From Embleya sp049739465 (GTDB lineage Bacteria > Actinomycetota > Actinomycetes > Streptomycetales > Streptomycetaceae), in NCBI RefSeq assembly GCF_049739465.1, contig NZ_JBMHHY010000023.1, positions 62,001-126,000 on the forward strand: a stretch of DNA of 64,000 nt, given 5' to 3'. The notes beneath the pieces were generated by a model, which was given only the letters and a program-made list of their open reading frames with translations, was not told the DNA's origin and made no database searches. A program made the position numbers and the translations under genes. Shown here one piece after another: positions 33,328-41,060 of this stretch (positions are counted from its first letter, which is position 1; each line of letters begins with the position of its first letter).

Positions 33328-33684
33328 ATGGAAGCCAGAGCGCCACGTCCGGGTGTGCCGGTGCGGGGGTCCGAATCGGGTCGTCCGGTGATGGCCGCAC
33401 TCGACCTGCTCGGACGGCGTTGGACGATGCGGATCCTGTGGGAACTGAGTCAAGCTCCGGCCGGCTTCCGTGAATTGCAGCGCCGATGCGAGCGCATGTC
33501 CTCCAGCGTGCTCAGTACCCGGATCGAGGAACTGTCCGGCGCCCGCCTGCTCGCCCTGGACGGCGACGGCTACCACCTCACCCAACTCGGCCAAGATCTT
33601 GTCGAGGCGCTGAGCCCGCTGGGCGCCTGGAGTCGACGTTGGGCCGAGGAAATGGGACCCGCGACGGCAGAAGGGCCGGAATGA
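33328..33684 (+). CDS. HxlR-family (MarR-like) regulator
   Basis: The 118-residue protein has the HxlR winged HTH: ALDLLGRRWTMRILWELSQA, GFRELQRRCERMSSSVLSTR and the wing LLALDGDGYHLTQLGQDLVE. Unlike many family members it has no cysteine near the N-terminus; its one Cys lies in RRCERM. ATG at 33328 follows AAGGAG. It is divergent from a broken carboxymuconolactone decarboxylase-like gene and convergent with the ChbG/YdjC gene, whose stop codon is directly adjacent. Confidence 0.9.
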   Translation: MEARAPRPGVPVRGSESGRPVMAALDLLGRRWTMRILWELSQAPAGFRELQRRCERMSSSVLSTRIEELSGARLLALDGDGYHLTQLGQDLVEALSPLGAWSRRWAEEMGPATAEGPE

Positions 33685-34593
33685 TCACCGCGTGGCTGGT
33701 CCGGAGTTCGGGTTCTGGGACCAGACTTGCCGGACTGTTCGGTAGTCGATCACGCGTATGTCCTCCTGCTGGAGGAGGTCGCGAGCCTGCGGCGATGTCA
33801 GGAACTCGTAGTCCGTCCGGCGCACGAGCCAGCCGTCGTCGACGGCTTGCGACTCCTCGTCGCCCAGACCGGGATGCACCGCCCATTCGTTGAGCCCGGT
33901 AGGCAGGTCGCGCAGCAGCTGAGCGTATCGGGCCGCCTTCCCTTCGACGTCGAGGGAGAAGCTGTCCAGGAAGTCGTTGTCGGTGACCGGCAGTCCGCGT
34001 TGTCGCATCGTCCGGCGCCCGGGTTCGAGCCAGACCCGGACCGCAAGGCCGTACTCCGCAGCCAGCGCTACGGCCAGGTCGAGGATGTCGTCGCTGCCGC
34101 CATCGGCCAGGCAATGGAAGTCCAGGTGGGTCGGGGCGAGCCCGGCGTCGGCAACAGTATTGATCTGGGCCCGGAACTCGAGTTCGACTTCATCGAGTCG
34201 AGCCTGGCCGAGCAGGGCCGCTCGTCCGGCGGGTGTCGGCGCGAACAACTTGCCGGCAGGATCCAGCAGCGAGGGAACTCGTTCCTTGGCAGTCAGCGGC
34301 CCCCACGGGATGTCGGGCATCTCGCACACCAGGGTGAGGTGGACGCCAAACGGGATCTGCGGCCGTCGGCCGAGCAATTCCATGGCCTTTGGCGCTGCGG
34401 GACACGGGACCATCAGACTGCATGAACTGGCGATTCCCTCTTCGACCGACTCGATCACTGCGGCGTTGATCGCTGGATACATCCCGAAGTCATCGCAGTT
34501 GATGATCAGCAGCCGAGCATCGGGCGGATGTCCCAGTAACTCACTCGACTGCTCTGCAGGCGTGCCGGCCGCACGCTCGGTGGTTTCATCCAT
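33685..34593 (-). CDS. ChbG/YdjC-family carbohydrate deacetylase
   Basis: The 302-residue protein has the YdjC/ChbG fold signatures: LIINCDDFGMYPAINAAVIE (catalytic Asp and metal-binding Asp), FGVHLTL and THLDFH with the metal-binding histidines. Such enzymes remove an acetyl group from N-acetylated sugars such as chitooligosaccharides. The family is 250-300 residues, so it is full length. It lies 91 bp from the left end of the transposon-like element and has no sugar-uptake genes beside it. Confidence 0.88.
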   Translation of the reverse strand: MDETTERAAGTPAEQSSELLGHPPDARLLIINCDDFGMYPAINAAVIESVEEGIASSCSLMVPCPAAPKAMELLGRRPQIPFGVHLTLVCEMPDIPWGPLTAKERVPSLLDPAGKLFAPTPAGRAALLGQARLDEVELEFRAQINTVADAGLAPTHLDFHCLADGGSDDILDLAVALAAEYGLAVRVWLEPGRRTMRQRGLPVTDNDFLDSFSLDVEGKAARYAQLLRDLPTGLNEWAVHPGLGDEESQAVDDGWLVRRTDYEFLTSPQARDLLQQEDIRVIDYRTVRQVWSQNPNSGPATR

Positions 34594-34684
34594 GCCCGCA
34601 GTCTGAGACCCGGTCGGACGTTACGCACGGCAATATGACTGCTTGGACGCGGAAGCGCCGCGATTTTTCGTGAACATCCACGAG

Positions 34685-34826
34685 TGTCCCGTCTCAATTG
34701 ATCTGGTCTGCGAGTGGTGCTGTGACCTGCGGCGACCAGATCAATTGAGACGTCGGGATGCCGAAAATCTCAAGGGATCTGGTTCCGGAAGCTGGGATGC
34801 AAGGTGTTGTCTCAGTTGATCTGGTC
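34685..34826. repeat. left-end repeats of the element, including a perfect 18-bp inverted repeat
   Basis: GTCTCAATTGATCTGGTC at 34691-34708 and its exact reverse complement at 34734-34751 could form a hairpin with a 25-base loop. A third copy, with one mismatch, is at 34809-34826 in the first orientation. These look like multiple transposase-binding sites. Confidence 0.8.
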
Positions 34827-35099
34827 TGTCCCCGATGGCCGGCAACCGGTCCGGGAAAGCGAGCGCAGCAACCAGCAAGTCATGCGCCTGCTGGTCAAAG
34901 GCTACGAGCCTGATCTGCCCGACGAGGACCTGAGGGTGGCGACAGCGATCCGCGCGGCCTCCTCCGTTGGTCCGGTCCGGGAGGGCGGCGACCACGCCGG
35001 AGGCGAGGTACCGGCCTCCTGCTACCGCCGATGCCTTGAGGTCGCGGATGAACCGGGCGCCGGGTGTGTCGTCGACCGATGGTGCGTCGCCGGCCGGTG

Positions 35100-35735
35100 T
35101 CAGGGGAAACGTCGGACGACGGTTGGCGCGGGCGCGTCGAGGACGTCCGGGTTCAGGCGTACGCCGGTCACCGCCTCGACCAGGGCCATGGTCATCGCGG
35201 ACCAGTGCTCCACGTGCGCCGGGTCTTCGTCGCCGATGGGCGCACCGATCTCGTCGTAGTCATCCGCGTCGTCGTAGTCGGGGTCGAGCCCGATGCGCCG
35301 CATGGCGTCGTTGAGCCGGTCGGGGTGCAGGCCGTATCGCTGGTCGGGTTCGAACTCGCTGAAGTACGTCCAGGTGTCGCCGTCGACGATGTGCCGGAAG
35401 CGGCAGTGGCCCAGGATGTTCCGGTTGAACACGACCACCTCCGCCCCGGCGGACAGGTCGTGCAGCAGGAGCTCCACGAACGCGTCGAACCCGTTGGGTT
35501 CGAAGGCCAGCAGCCAGTCCCCGCCGAGGGCGTGCACACTCAGCAGGTCGGGGCGGCCGTAGCGCTCGTCACGGCTCATCAGGCGCGCCGACGCGGGGTC
35601 CGCGCCGAGCCGCCGCAGCACCTCGTCGGCCGCGAGCCCCTTGACGAAGACGAGAGTCCCGTCGTGGATCCGGTCGGCGGCAGTCCCCAACCAGGCATAG
35701 ACGTCGTGGCCGGGCGGTTCGTGAATGACGGTCAT
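35100..35735 (-). CDS. DUF6461 family protein, passenger of the mobile element
   Basis: The 211-residue protein shows the layout of the actinobacterial DUF6461 family: YAWLGTAADRIHDGTLVFVK at the N-terminus, GGDWLLAFEPNGF in the middle, then VVVFNRNILGHCRFRHIVDG and an acidic segment DPDYDDADDYDEIG. It ends with a conserved-looking VEAVTGVRLNPDVL. There is no signal peptide or membrane segment. The family has no established function. It is the only recognisable gene between the two inverted ends (34685-36009), so it moves with the element. The ATG at 35735 begins the region of homology; no ribosome site is clear. Confidence 0.75.
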   Translation of the reverse strand: MTVIHEPPGHDVYAWLGTAADRIHDGTLVFVKGLAADEVLRRLGADPASARLMSRDERYGRPDLLSVHALGGDWLLAFEPNGFDAFVELLLHDLSAGAEVVVFNRNILGHCRFRHIVDGDTWTYFSEFEPDQRYGLHPDRLNDAMRRIGLDPDYDDADDYDEIGAPIGDEDPAHVEHWSAMTMALVEAVTGVRLNPDVLDAPAPTVVRRFP

Positions 35736-35936
35736 GCGCGGCAGGGTGCCAGCCGGCTCCGACAGGGCCCACGCGGGAGATGGATACACGACGATCGACG
35801 CAACTGGGAGGAAGGACCCGTACACCGACACCAGGCGAGCCGGAAGGGCTGGGACGCCAGGGCAACATCGGCAGGATCGATGTCCGGAGCCATGGCCGCC
35901 AAGGGGTGAAGCCTCGCCTCGAACAATGTGGCGGAC

Positions 35937-36009
35937 CAGATCATCCGAGACGAGAAGCGAATCGGACCCGTTCATCTGAGATTGGGACCGGATCAACAGA
36001 GACGGGACA
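35937..36009. repeat. right-end repeats of the element
   Basis: GACCAGATCATCCGAGAC (about 35937-35954), a weaker copy at about 35968-35985 and the terminal copy at 35986-36009 all share the pattern GACCnGnTCAnnnGAGA in the same orientation. Three repeats at this end mirror three at the left end. Confidence 0.65.
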
Positions 36010-36049
36010 ACGAGCTTGCCGATCACCGACTGCCGGCACAACTGTCCTG

Positions 36050-36116
36050 TGTCATCGAACTTTGAGCGCGTGCCATCGAACTTTGAAGGACGCAAATTCG
36101 TGTCATCGAAGGTTGA
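36050..36116. repeat. IS-end-like triple repeat
   Basis: TGTCATCGAACTTTGA at 36050-36065, TGCCATCGAACTTTGA at 36071-36086 and TGTCATCGAAGGTTGA at 36101-36116 are direct repeats. Several direct copies next to a TG tip are typical of the ends of IS21-like elements. No transposase gene is present, so this is probably a remnant. It is a different sequence from the element that ends 41 bp upstream. Confidence 0.6.
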
Positions 36117-36162
36117 TCACGCCTCAGCAGGGGCTTGCCGGGCGCCTCGGGCACAGGCCAGA

Positions 36163-36336
36163 ACCTACGAGAACACCTACATCGGCCGACCTGTCGGCGG
36201 TGCCCCCACCGTCAACGACGAGGCCGACGACGTCCGTTGGATCGAACCGGCGACCCTGGACCGCTATGACATCCACCCCAGCATGCGCCGGCAGATCGGC
36301 GACTACCTCGCGGGTACCTATCCCCACCTCGGCTGA
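36163..36336 (+). pseudogene. C-terminal fragment of a Nudix hydrolase
   Basis: Fifty-seven codons, from TYENTYIGRPVGGAPTVNDE through ADDVRWIEPATLDRYDIHPS to MRRQIGDYLAG, match the end of actinobacterial Nudix hydrolases (about 150 residues). The Nudix box itself and the start are missing. The break lies just right of the IS-end-like repeats, so insertion or deletion by a mobile element is the likely cause. Confidence 0.7.
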
Positions 36337-36886
36337 GCCACAAGCAGGGCCTGCGCCCGCGTGTCCGCCGCGAAGATCTCGGGCGACGCCCGGCGGATGA
36401 ACCGCCCCACCACGCTGTCCGGACCGTAGCGGCTTGCGATCTCCGCAACGCGTTCGGAAGCGCGTGTCCGGTTGCCATCCGGAGTCGTCGTCATGTCACA
36501 GTGCACGAGTGCATCCACGAGGCGTGGATCCGCCGGCAGCGGAACTCTGACTCCAACACCGCACGTAGACCGCGCTCTTCGGCCTCCAGAAGGGCGAACG
36601 AATGGTTCGCCACAAGCCGCCCCAACTGATCGTCCGCCGAGTGCCGGTCACGGAGATGGCGCGCGCCGTCGAGCGGATGGAATCCGATGATCGCCGGCCT
36701 CGGTGCGTACCCCACGTCATGCAGGATCGCCGCAGCGGAGAGCAACTCGGCACGGTCACCCAGTACCTCCGCGAAGTCGCCTGCGCGGGCCGTGACACCC
36801 TGCGAATGCGCCCACCGCCGAGGAAGTGCCTCCCCCAGCTCCGCCTCCGCCACCTCCCATGCCCATTCCACCAGTTGTGCGCGCAT
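36318..36886 (-). pseudogene. HD-domain protein with a frameshift
   Basis: From ATG at 36886 the frame encodes an HD phosphohydrolase-like domain: WAHSQGVTARAGDFAEVLGD, AAILHDVGYAP (the HD pair), FHPLDGARHLRD and VANHSFALLEAEERG. At about 36535-36545 the frame shifts, and the rest of the expected protein, LPADPRLVDALVHCDMTTTP, VAEIASRYGPDSVVGRFIRR and so on, lies in another frame ending at 36318. Unlike the kinase-like gene, the break is not in a homopolymer, so real inactivation is more likely. It overlaps the end of the convergent Nudix fragment. Confidence 0.7.
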
Positions 36887-37080
36887 GTAAGCATGTATGC
36901 CCGAAGGCGGTGTCCGAATCGCCACGCGTCGGGTGCCCGTGTCGGGCTCACGCAGGGCCGCTACTTCTTGGTCCAGTTGTCCCAGGTGGGGTGGGTCGGC
37001 CCGGCAGTGGACGCAGCCCGCCCCCGGTGCCGGAATTGTGCCCGGGCGATGTGGTGCCGGCGGCTTGGCGCGGCAGGGGA

Positions 37081-38646
37081 TCAGGTGGCTGCTGCCGGTG
37101 TCGGGGTCGTTTCGGCGGTCTTTTCGGTGTCGGGCGGTGGGCCTGCCTTGCGGAGTGGGGTTTCGATGATGCGTAGTGCTGCGATGAATGCGATCGCGCA
37201 CAGGATTGTTGCGGTGAGGAAGATCTGGTGGGTGCCGTCGGCGACTGCGTGCAGGTACGCATCCGTGGCCCCTGCGGGCAGCTGGGTCGCTGCGTGCGCG
37301 TCGTGCTCGGGGCCGGCGCCGGTGCCGGGTAGGTGGGATTGGACGGCGCGGGTGAACAGGGAGCCGAAGACTGCGACGCCGAGGGATCCGCCCAGCGTGC
37401 GGAAGAGGGTGACCGAGCCCATCGCGGCGCCCATGTCGCGCATGGGGACGCTGTTTTGGGCGATGGTGCCGGCCATTTGCTGGGTGAGGCCGAGCCCGAT
37501 ACCGACAAGAGCCATGTACGCGCAGGTCAGGATTCGGGAGGTGCCGGTCCCCATGGTCGCGAGGAGCCCGAGGCCCAGGGCGAGGAAGCCGGCGCCCAGG
37601 ACCGGGAAGATCTTGTACCTGCCGGTGGCGGACATGACCTTGCCCGCGATGGTGGAGACGATCACGACGGGGATCATCAGGGGCAGCAGCAGAAGGCCGG
37701 AGTTGGTGGCCGAGGCGCCCTGGACGGTCTGCTGGAACAGCGGCAGGTAGAGGCCGGCGCCGAACATGGTCACTCCGGCGGCCAGGAGCAGGATGGCGGC
37801 GAGCGGGAAATTGCGGTGGCCGGTGAAGATCGTCAGCGGCAGCACCGGTTCCACGGCCCGCCGCTCCGCGCGGACGAACAGGACCGGCCCGAGTACGGCG
37901 ACGGCGCCCAGGGTCAGGATCTGCCAGGAGTCCCACGCGTAGGTGGTGCCCGCCCAGGTCGCGGCCGTCACGATCGCGCTGATCGTGACGGTCAGCAGGG
38001 CGATGCCCGGCCAGTCGATCCTCGCCTTGATCCGTCGGGTGGGCAGGTGCAACGTCCGCCACAGCCACACCAGGGCGAGCAGGCCGAGCGGCAGGTTGAC
38101 GTAGAACGCCCAGCGCCAGCCCCAGTGCCCGGTGATGAAACCGCCGAGCAGCGGGCCGCCGATGGTGCCGATCGCCATGACGGAGGCGGTCATGCCCTGG
38201 TACCTGCCGCGTTCACGCGGCGGTACGAGAGCGGCGATGAGGGCAAAGGCGCCCGCGCCGATGCCACCTGCGCCGATGCCCTGCACCGCGCGGAAGGCGA
38301 TCAGTTCGGACATGGATCGGGCGGCGCCGCAGAGCGCGGAGCCGGCGAGGAACACGGCGATCGAGGCCAGGTACATGGGTTTGCGGCCGAACAGGTCGCC
38401 GAACTTGCCCCAGATCGGGGTGGTGACGGCAGTGACCAGGGTGTAGGCGGTCACCACCCAGGAGATGTGCGCCACACCGCCGAGATCGTCGACGATCGTG
38501 GGCATCGCGGTGCCCACGACCATGTTGTCGAGCATCGACAGCAACATCGCGAGCATGACGCCGAGCAGCACCCGGCGGACGTTCCCGGGCGGGCGTTCCG
38601 GGGCCGCGGCGAGGGCGGCGGTGGGGGATGCCGGAGGTGTGGACAT
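37081..38646 (-). CDS. DHA2-family (14-segment) MFS efflux transporter
   Basis: The 521-residue protein has about 14 hydrophobic segments. Family motifs are LDNMVVGTAMPTIVDDLGG (motif D1), WGKFGDLFGRKPMYLAS (motif A), RAVQGIGAGGIGAGAFALIA and GPLLGGFITGHWGWRWAFYV (motif C). It should export drugs or other small molecules with protons. It is divergent from a TetR gene (38851) with a palindromic operator between, the standard layout of a drug-inducible pump. A coding gap of 185 bp separates its stop from the HD pseudogene. The substrate is unknown. Confidence 0.93.
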   Translation of the reverse strand: MSTPPASPTAALAAAPERPPGNVRRVLLGVMLAMLLSMLDNMVVGTAMPTIVDDLGGVAHISWVVTAYTLVTAVTTPIWGKFGDLFGRKPMYLASIAVFLAGSALCGAARSMSELIAFRAVQGIGAGGIGAGAFALIAALVPPRERGRYQGMTASVMAIGTIGGPLLGGFITGHWGWRWAFYVNLPLGLLALVWLWRTLHLPTRRIKARIDWPGIALLTVTISAIVTAATWAGTTYAWDSWQILTLGAVAVLGPVLFVRAERRAVEPVLPLTIFTGHRNFPLAAILLLAAGVTMFGAGLYLPLFQQTVQGASATNSGLLLLPLMIPVVIVSTIAGKVMSATGRYKIFPVLGAGFLALGLGLLATMGTGTSRILTCAYMALVGIGLGLTQQMAGTIAQNSVPMRDMGAAMGSVTLFRTLGGSLGVAVFGSLFTRAVQSHLPGTGAGPEHDAHAATQLPAGATDAYLHAVADGTHQIFLTATILCAIAFIAALRIIETPLRKAGPPPDTEKTAETTPTPAAAT

Positions 38647-38794
38647 GGCGAATCACTCCCTCGGGGGATGTGGGGACGTGGGCATGTGCGGATATGCGGA
38701 TGTGCGGATGTGGGGTGAACGAGAAGTTGGAAAGGAAGGCCGGCGGCCGGCAGGAACACCGCGGCGACCACTCCACAAAACCACAACAACCCTA

Positions 38795-38844
38795 AGAGTG
38801 CAACGACTCTACTTTTTGATTCGACTTGCATTCCGGGCTAGAGT
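38795..38844. promoter_or_regulatory. TetR promoter/operator
   Basis: AGAGT-GCAACG-ACTCT (38795-38810) is a palindrome. A second pair, TGCAA and TTGCA, brackets the tetR promoter. TTGATT (38816-38821), 17 bases, then TAGAGT (38839-38844) is a good promoter whose start point would fall on the ATG at 38851, so the tetR mRNA should be leaderless. A repressor here could block both divergent genes. Confidence 0.65.
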
Positions 38845-38850
38845 GCGGGC

Positions 38851-39453
38851 ATGGGAGCGACACAGATCCGGGAACCGCAGACACCGGGACGCCGTGAGCG
38901 CAAAAAGGCGGCGACCCGCCAGGCCATCGCCGATGCGGCGCTGCGGCTGTTTCTCGAGCGCGGCTACGACGACGTGGGAATCCGCGAGATCGCCGAGGCC
39001 GCCGACGTCTCGACCGCCACGCTCTTCAAGCACTTCCCGAGCAAGGAGGCGCTCGTCTTCGACTTGGACGCCGACCGGGAGACCGGCCTGCTCGACACCG
39101 TGCACAACCGCCCCAAGGAACAGCCGATCCTGGCTGCCCTCCGGGAGTACGTGCTGGCCGGGGCGAGCATCTCCCAGGACGCGGAGATGGCACAGTTCCT
39201 CGAACTCATCCGTTCCACCCCGGCGTTGAGCGAGTACGCGCACCGTATGTGGATGCGGCACGAGGGCGCGCTCGCCCAGGCCATCACCGAGGCGAGCGGT
39301 GCCCCACAGGGGGATCCCGCCTGTGCGGCCCTGGCCCACTTCGTCCTTGAGACCGCCGCCCTCGCCCGCGCGAGCGGCGATCCCCGAACGGCCGTCGAGA
39401 GCGCCTTCGACCTCCTGGAGCACGGCTGGAACGCCGTCGGCCCGGGCGTCTGA
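38851..39453 (+). CDS. TetR-family regulator
   Basis: The 200-residue protein has the TetR DNA-binding domain at about 15-65: RKKAATRQAIADAALRLFLE, VGIREIAEAADVSTATLFKH and FPSKEALVF. The C-terminal domain is unrelated to named ligand classes. It almost certainly represses the divergent DHA2 efflux gene. Transcription is probably leaderless (promoter at 38816-38844). Confidence 0.93.
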   Translation: MGATQIREPQTPGRRERKKAATRQAIADAALRLFLERGYDDVGIREIAEAADVSTATLFKHFPSKEALVFDLDADRETGLLDTVHNRPKEQPILAALREYVLAGASISQDAEMAQFLELIRSTPALSEYAHRMWMRHEGALAQAITEASGAPQGDPACAALAHFVLETAALARASGDPRTAVESAFDLLEHGWNAVGPGV

Positions 39454-39880
39454 CCTCGGCGCGCGTCCCGTCGGCGCGGTCGCCGAACTCGACCAGGATC
39501 ACGAACACCCGCGCCTGGGCCGGGGGTCGGGTCTCACCGGCCCCCGCCACGCCCCGCGGCGCCCGCGCCCGCGCCCGCCGGCACGCTACGCGTGGTCGCC
39601 CCCGGGTGCTCCGCCGGCGCGCCCGGGCCGCCGCGTCGCGCACGGCTCGGCTGCGACGATGCGGCGGCGACGATGCGGGTGGCGCGCCTGCGCATCACGG
39701 GGACCTTCGGGTCTGCTCCGACCGATCGCGGGAGGGCGGCCGAAGGCGCCGGCGACAAGTATCGATCGATAAATTCCGATCGATAAATTCCGATCGCAAT
39801 CGACTGGTTACATCGCGCGGCCCGCGCAGTAGCTTGAGATGGGGGGCATGCACAAAGGGGTGCAGGGGAGGTGGTGCGTC
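39454..39880. other. gap with a weak protease-like fragment and an A/T-rich tandem repeat
   Basis: The 427-base gap holds no intact gene. On the minus strand near 39480-39560 the words ARVFVILVEFGDRADG resemble the N-terminus of immune inhibitor A (M6) proteases, but the match is short and may be chance. Two perfect copies of CGATAAATTCCGAT lie at 39767-39794. TAGCTT at 39830-39835 is a possible -10 box for the next gene. Confidence 0.3.
39767..39794. repeat. 14-bp perfect tandem repeat
   Basis: CGATAAATTCCGAT occurs twice in tandem (39767-39780 and 39781-39794), preceded by CGATCGAT-like sequence and followed by a partial third unit. Its A/T content is far above the surroundings. It lies about 90 bp before a small membrane-protein gene and could be a regulator-binding site. 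Confidence 0.7.
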
Positions 39881-40096
39881 GTGGCGAGAGGAGACTTCTT
39901 CCGACTGGGCTACGGCGTGTTCGTCACGATCGTTTTGACGGTCTCACTACTGGCGGCCTGGGAGCCGCGCACCGTGGCGGGGGCTGCCGTCGCCATGGGC
40001 ATCGGGGTCGCGCTCGGCACGACGACGGCAGTGTTGGGCATCCGCGCGCGGCATCACTCGCCTCGGATCACACCTCGGATCACGCCTCGCGGCTGA
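39881..40096 (+). CDS. 71-residue two-helix membrane protein
   Basis: GTG at 39881 is preceded by AGGGGAGG at 39864-39871. The protein has two hydrophobic helices, YGVFVTIVLTVSLLAAW and TVAGAAVAMGIGVALGTTTAVLGI, and a basic tail with the repeated words PRITPRITPRG. Small proteins with this two-helix layout are common in actinomycetes and have no known role. An ATG at 39839 is in frame, but would overlap the probable transcription start. Confidence 0.6.
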   Translation: MARGDFFRLGYGVFVTIVLTVSLLAAWEPRTVAGAAVAMGIGVALGTTTAVLGIRARHHSPRITPRITPRG

Positions 40097-40136
40097 TCGT
40101 GGCGGGTCGGCGTCGGGCTCCTCGGCCGACCGCCGC

Positions 40137-40901
40137 TCACGAGCCCCGGATCACCGTGGTACGGGCCGCCTTGTCGTGCAGGCACTGGTGCCAGGGCTGA
40201 TCCCAGAACTGCCACAGCACGTTGACCAGCCAGAACAATGTGCCCAGGCAGGGCACGATGACGGGCAGGGTGTACACCCCGGCGCGGGTCCAGGCGATCG
40301 AACCGGCCACGGGCCCGCCGTCGGCGACGCGCACGACCTTGATGCCCATCGCCCGCTTGCCCAGGGTGCGGCCATACCGGTCGTTCTGGAAGCCGTCGTA
40401 GACGAAGTAGAGCAGCGAGAAGATCAGCCCCGAGGTGAACTGCGCGCCGAAGGACACGTCGTTGTAGTCGTTGCCGGTGAGCGGCCACGACAACAATCCC
40501 GCGACCACGCCGACGATCAGGCTGTCGATGATCCGCGCGACCAACCGACGCAGCGGCCCGCCGAGCGTGGGCCCGCCGCCGTATCCGCCGCCGGCGCCAC
40601 CGCCCCCGTAGCCGGGCTCCTGGCCGTACGGGCCGCCCTGGCCGCCCTGGCCGTACGGATACTGCCCGGTCGGGTCCTGGCCGTAGGACGGCTGCCCGGA
40701 CGGGTCCGGCCCGTACGGGGGTTGCTGCTGTCCGGATGGGGGCTGTTGCCCGTACGCGGGCGGCTGTTGCCCATACGGAGGCGGCTGTTGCCCGTACGAC
40801 GGCGGCGGTTGGCCCGGGGGCGGTTGTTGCCCGTACGGGTTCCGCCCCGAGGGGTCGTCGCCGGATGGGCCGGGGGGTGGGGGAGGCGGGCTTCCTGTCA
40901 T
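40137..40901 (-). CDS. RDD-family membrane protein with proline/glutamine-rich N-terminus
   Basis: The 254-residue protein starts with about 105 residues of low complexity made of Pro, Gly, Gln and Tyr (YGQQPPPGQPPPSYGQQPP-like units). The RDD domain follows: LRRLVARIIDSLIVGVVAGL with the first Arg and Asp, GRTLGKRAMGIKVVR, and a final TLFWLVNVLWQFWDQPWHQC. It should span the membrane three or four times. RDD proteins have been linked to ion exchange or transport, but the role in actinomycetes is not settled. A second RDD gene lies 159 bp upstream on the same strand. Confidence 0.88.
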   Translation of the reverse strand: MTGSPPPPPPGPSGDDPSGRNPYGQQPPPGQPPPSYGQQPPPYGQQPPAYGQQPPSGQQQPPYGPDPSGQPSYGQDPTGQYPYGQGGQGGPYGQEPGYGGGGAGGGYGGGPTLGGPLRRLVARIIDSLIVGVVAGLLSWPLTGNDYNDVSFGAQFTSGLIFSLLYFVYDGFQNDRYGRTLGKRAMGIKVVRVADGGPVAGSIAWTRAGVYTLPVIVPCLGTLFWLVNVLWQFWDQPWHQCLHDKAARTTVIRGS

Positions 40902-41060
40902 AAATCCGAGTAAAGCCGACCAAAGCCGGCGCGAGCGTGACGTGTTCGATCAAGCCGGGCGTGTCGCGTCTGGACGGGTGACGCGGCGCGCCCGGACTCG
41001 GATCCACCCCTCGTCGGGCGCCGCTCGGTCCCGGCCGGCGAATCAGCCCCGGGCGACGAA

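Larger units (their letters stand above)
34685..36009. mobile_element. 1325-bp non-autonomous element with terminal inverted repeats and a passenger gene
   Basis: The left end 34685-34708 (begins TGTCCCGTCTC, ends GATCTGGTC) and the right end 35986-36009 (begins GACCGGATCAA, ends GAGACGGGACA) are inverted repeats matching at 21 of 24 bases with TG...CA tips. They are flanked by the 5-bp direct repeat ACGAG at 34680-34684 and 36010-36014, a target-site duplication. More copies of the end sequence lie inside each end. No transposase gene is present; the only recognisable gene is a DUF6461 protein. The arrangement fits a mobile insertion cassette moved in trans by an IS21- or IS481-like transposase. 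The family assignment is inference. Confidence 0.75.

Noticed and set aside
34804..35259. Transposase remnant inside the 1.3-kb element
   Set aside because: The frame has no DDE, HTH or IstB-like motif and lies mostly opposite the DUF6461 gene.
39480..39560. Remnant of an immune inhibitor A (M6) protease on the minus strand
   Set aside because: Only about 16 residues look similar; the zinc-binding HExxH region is absent, so chance cannot be excluded.
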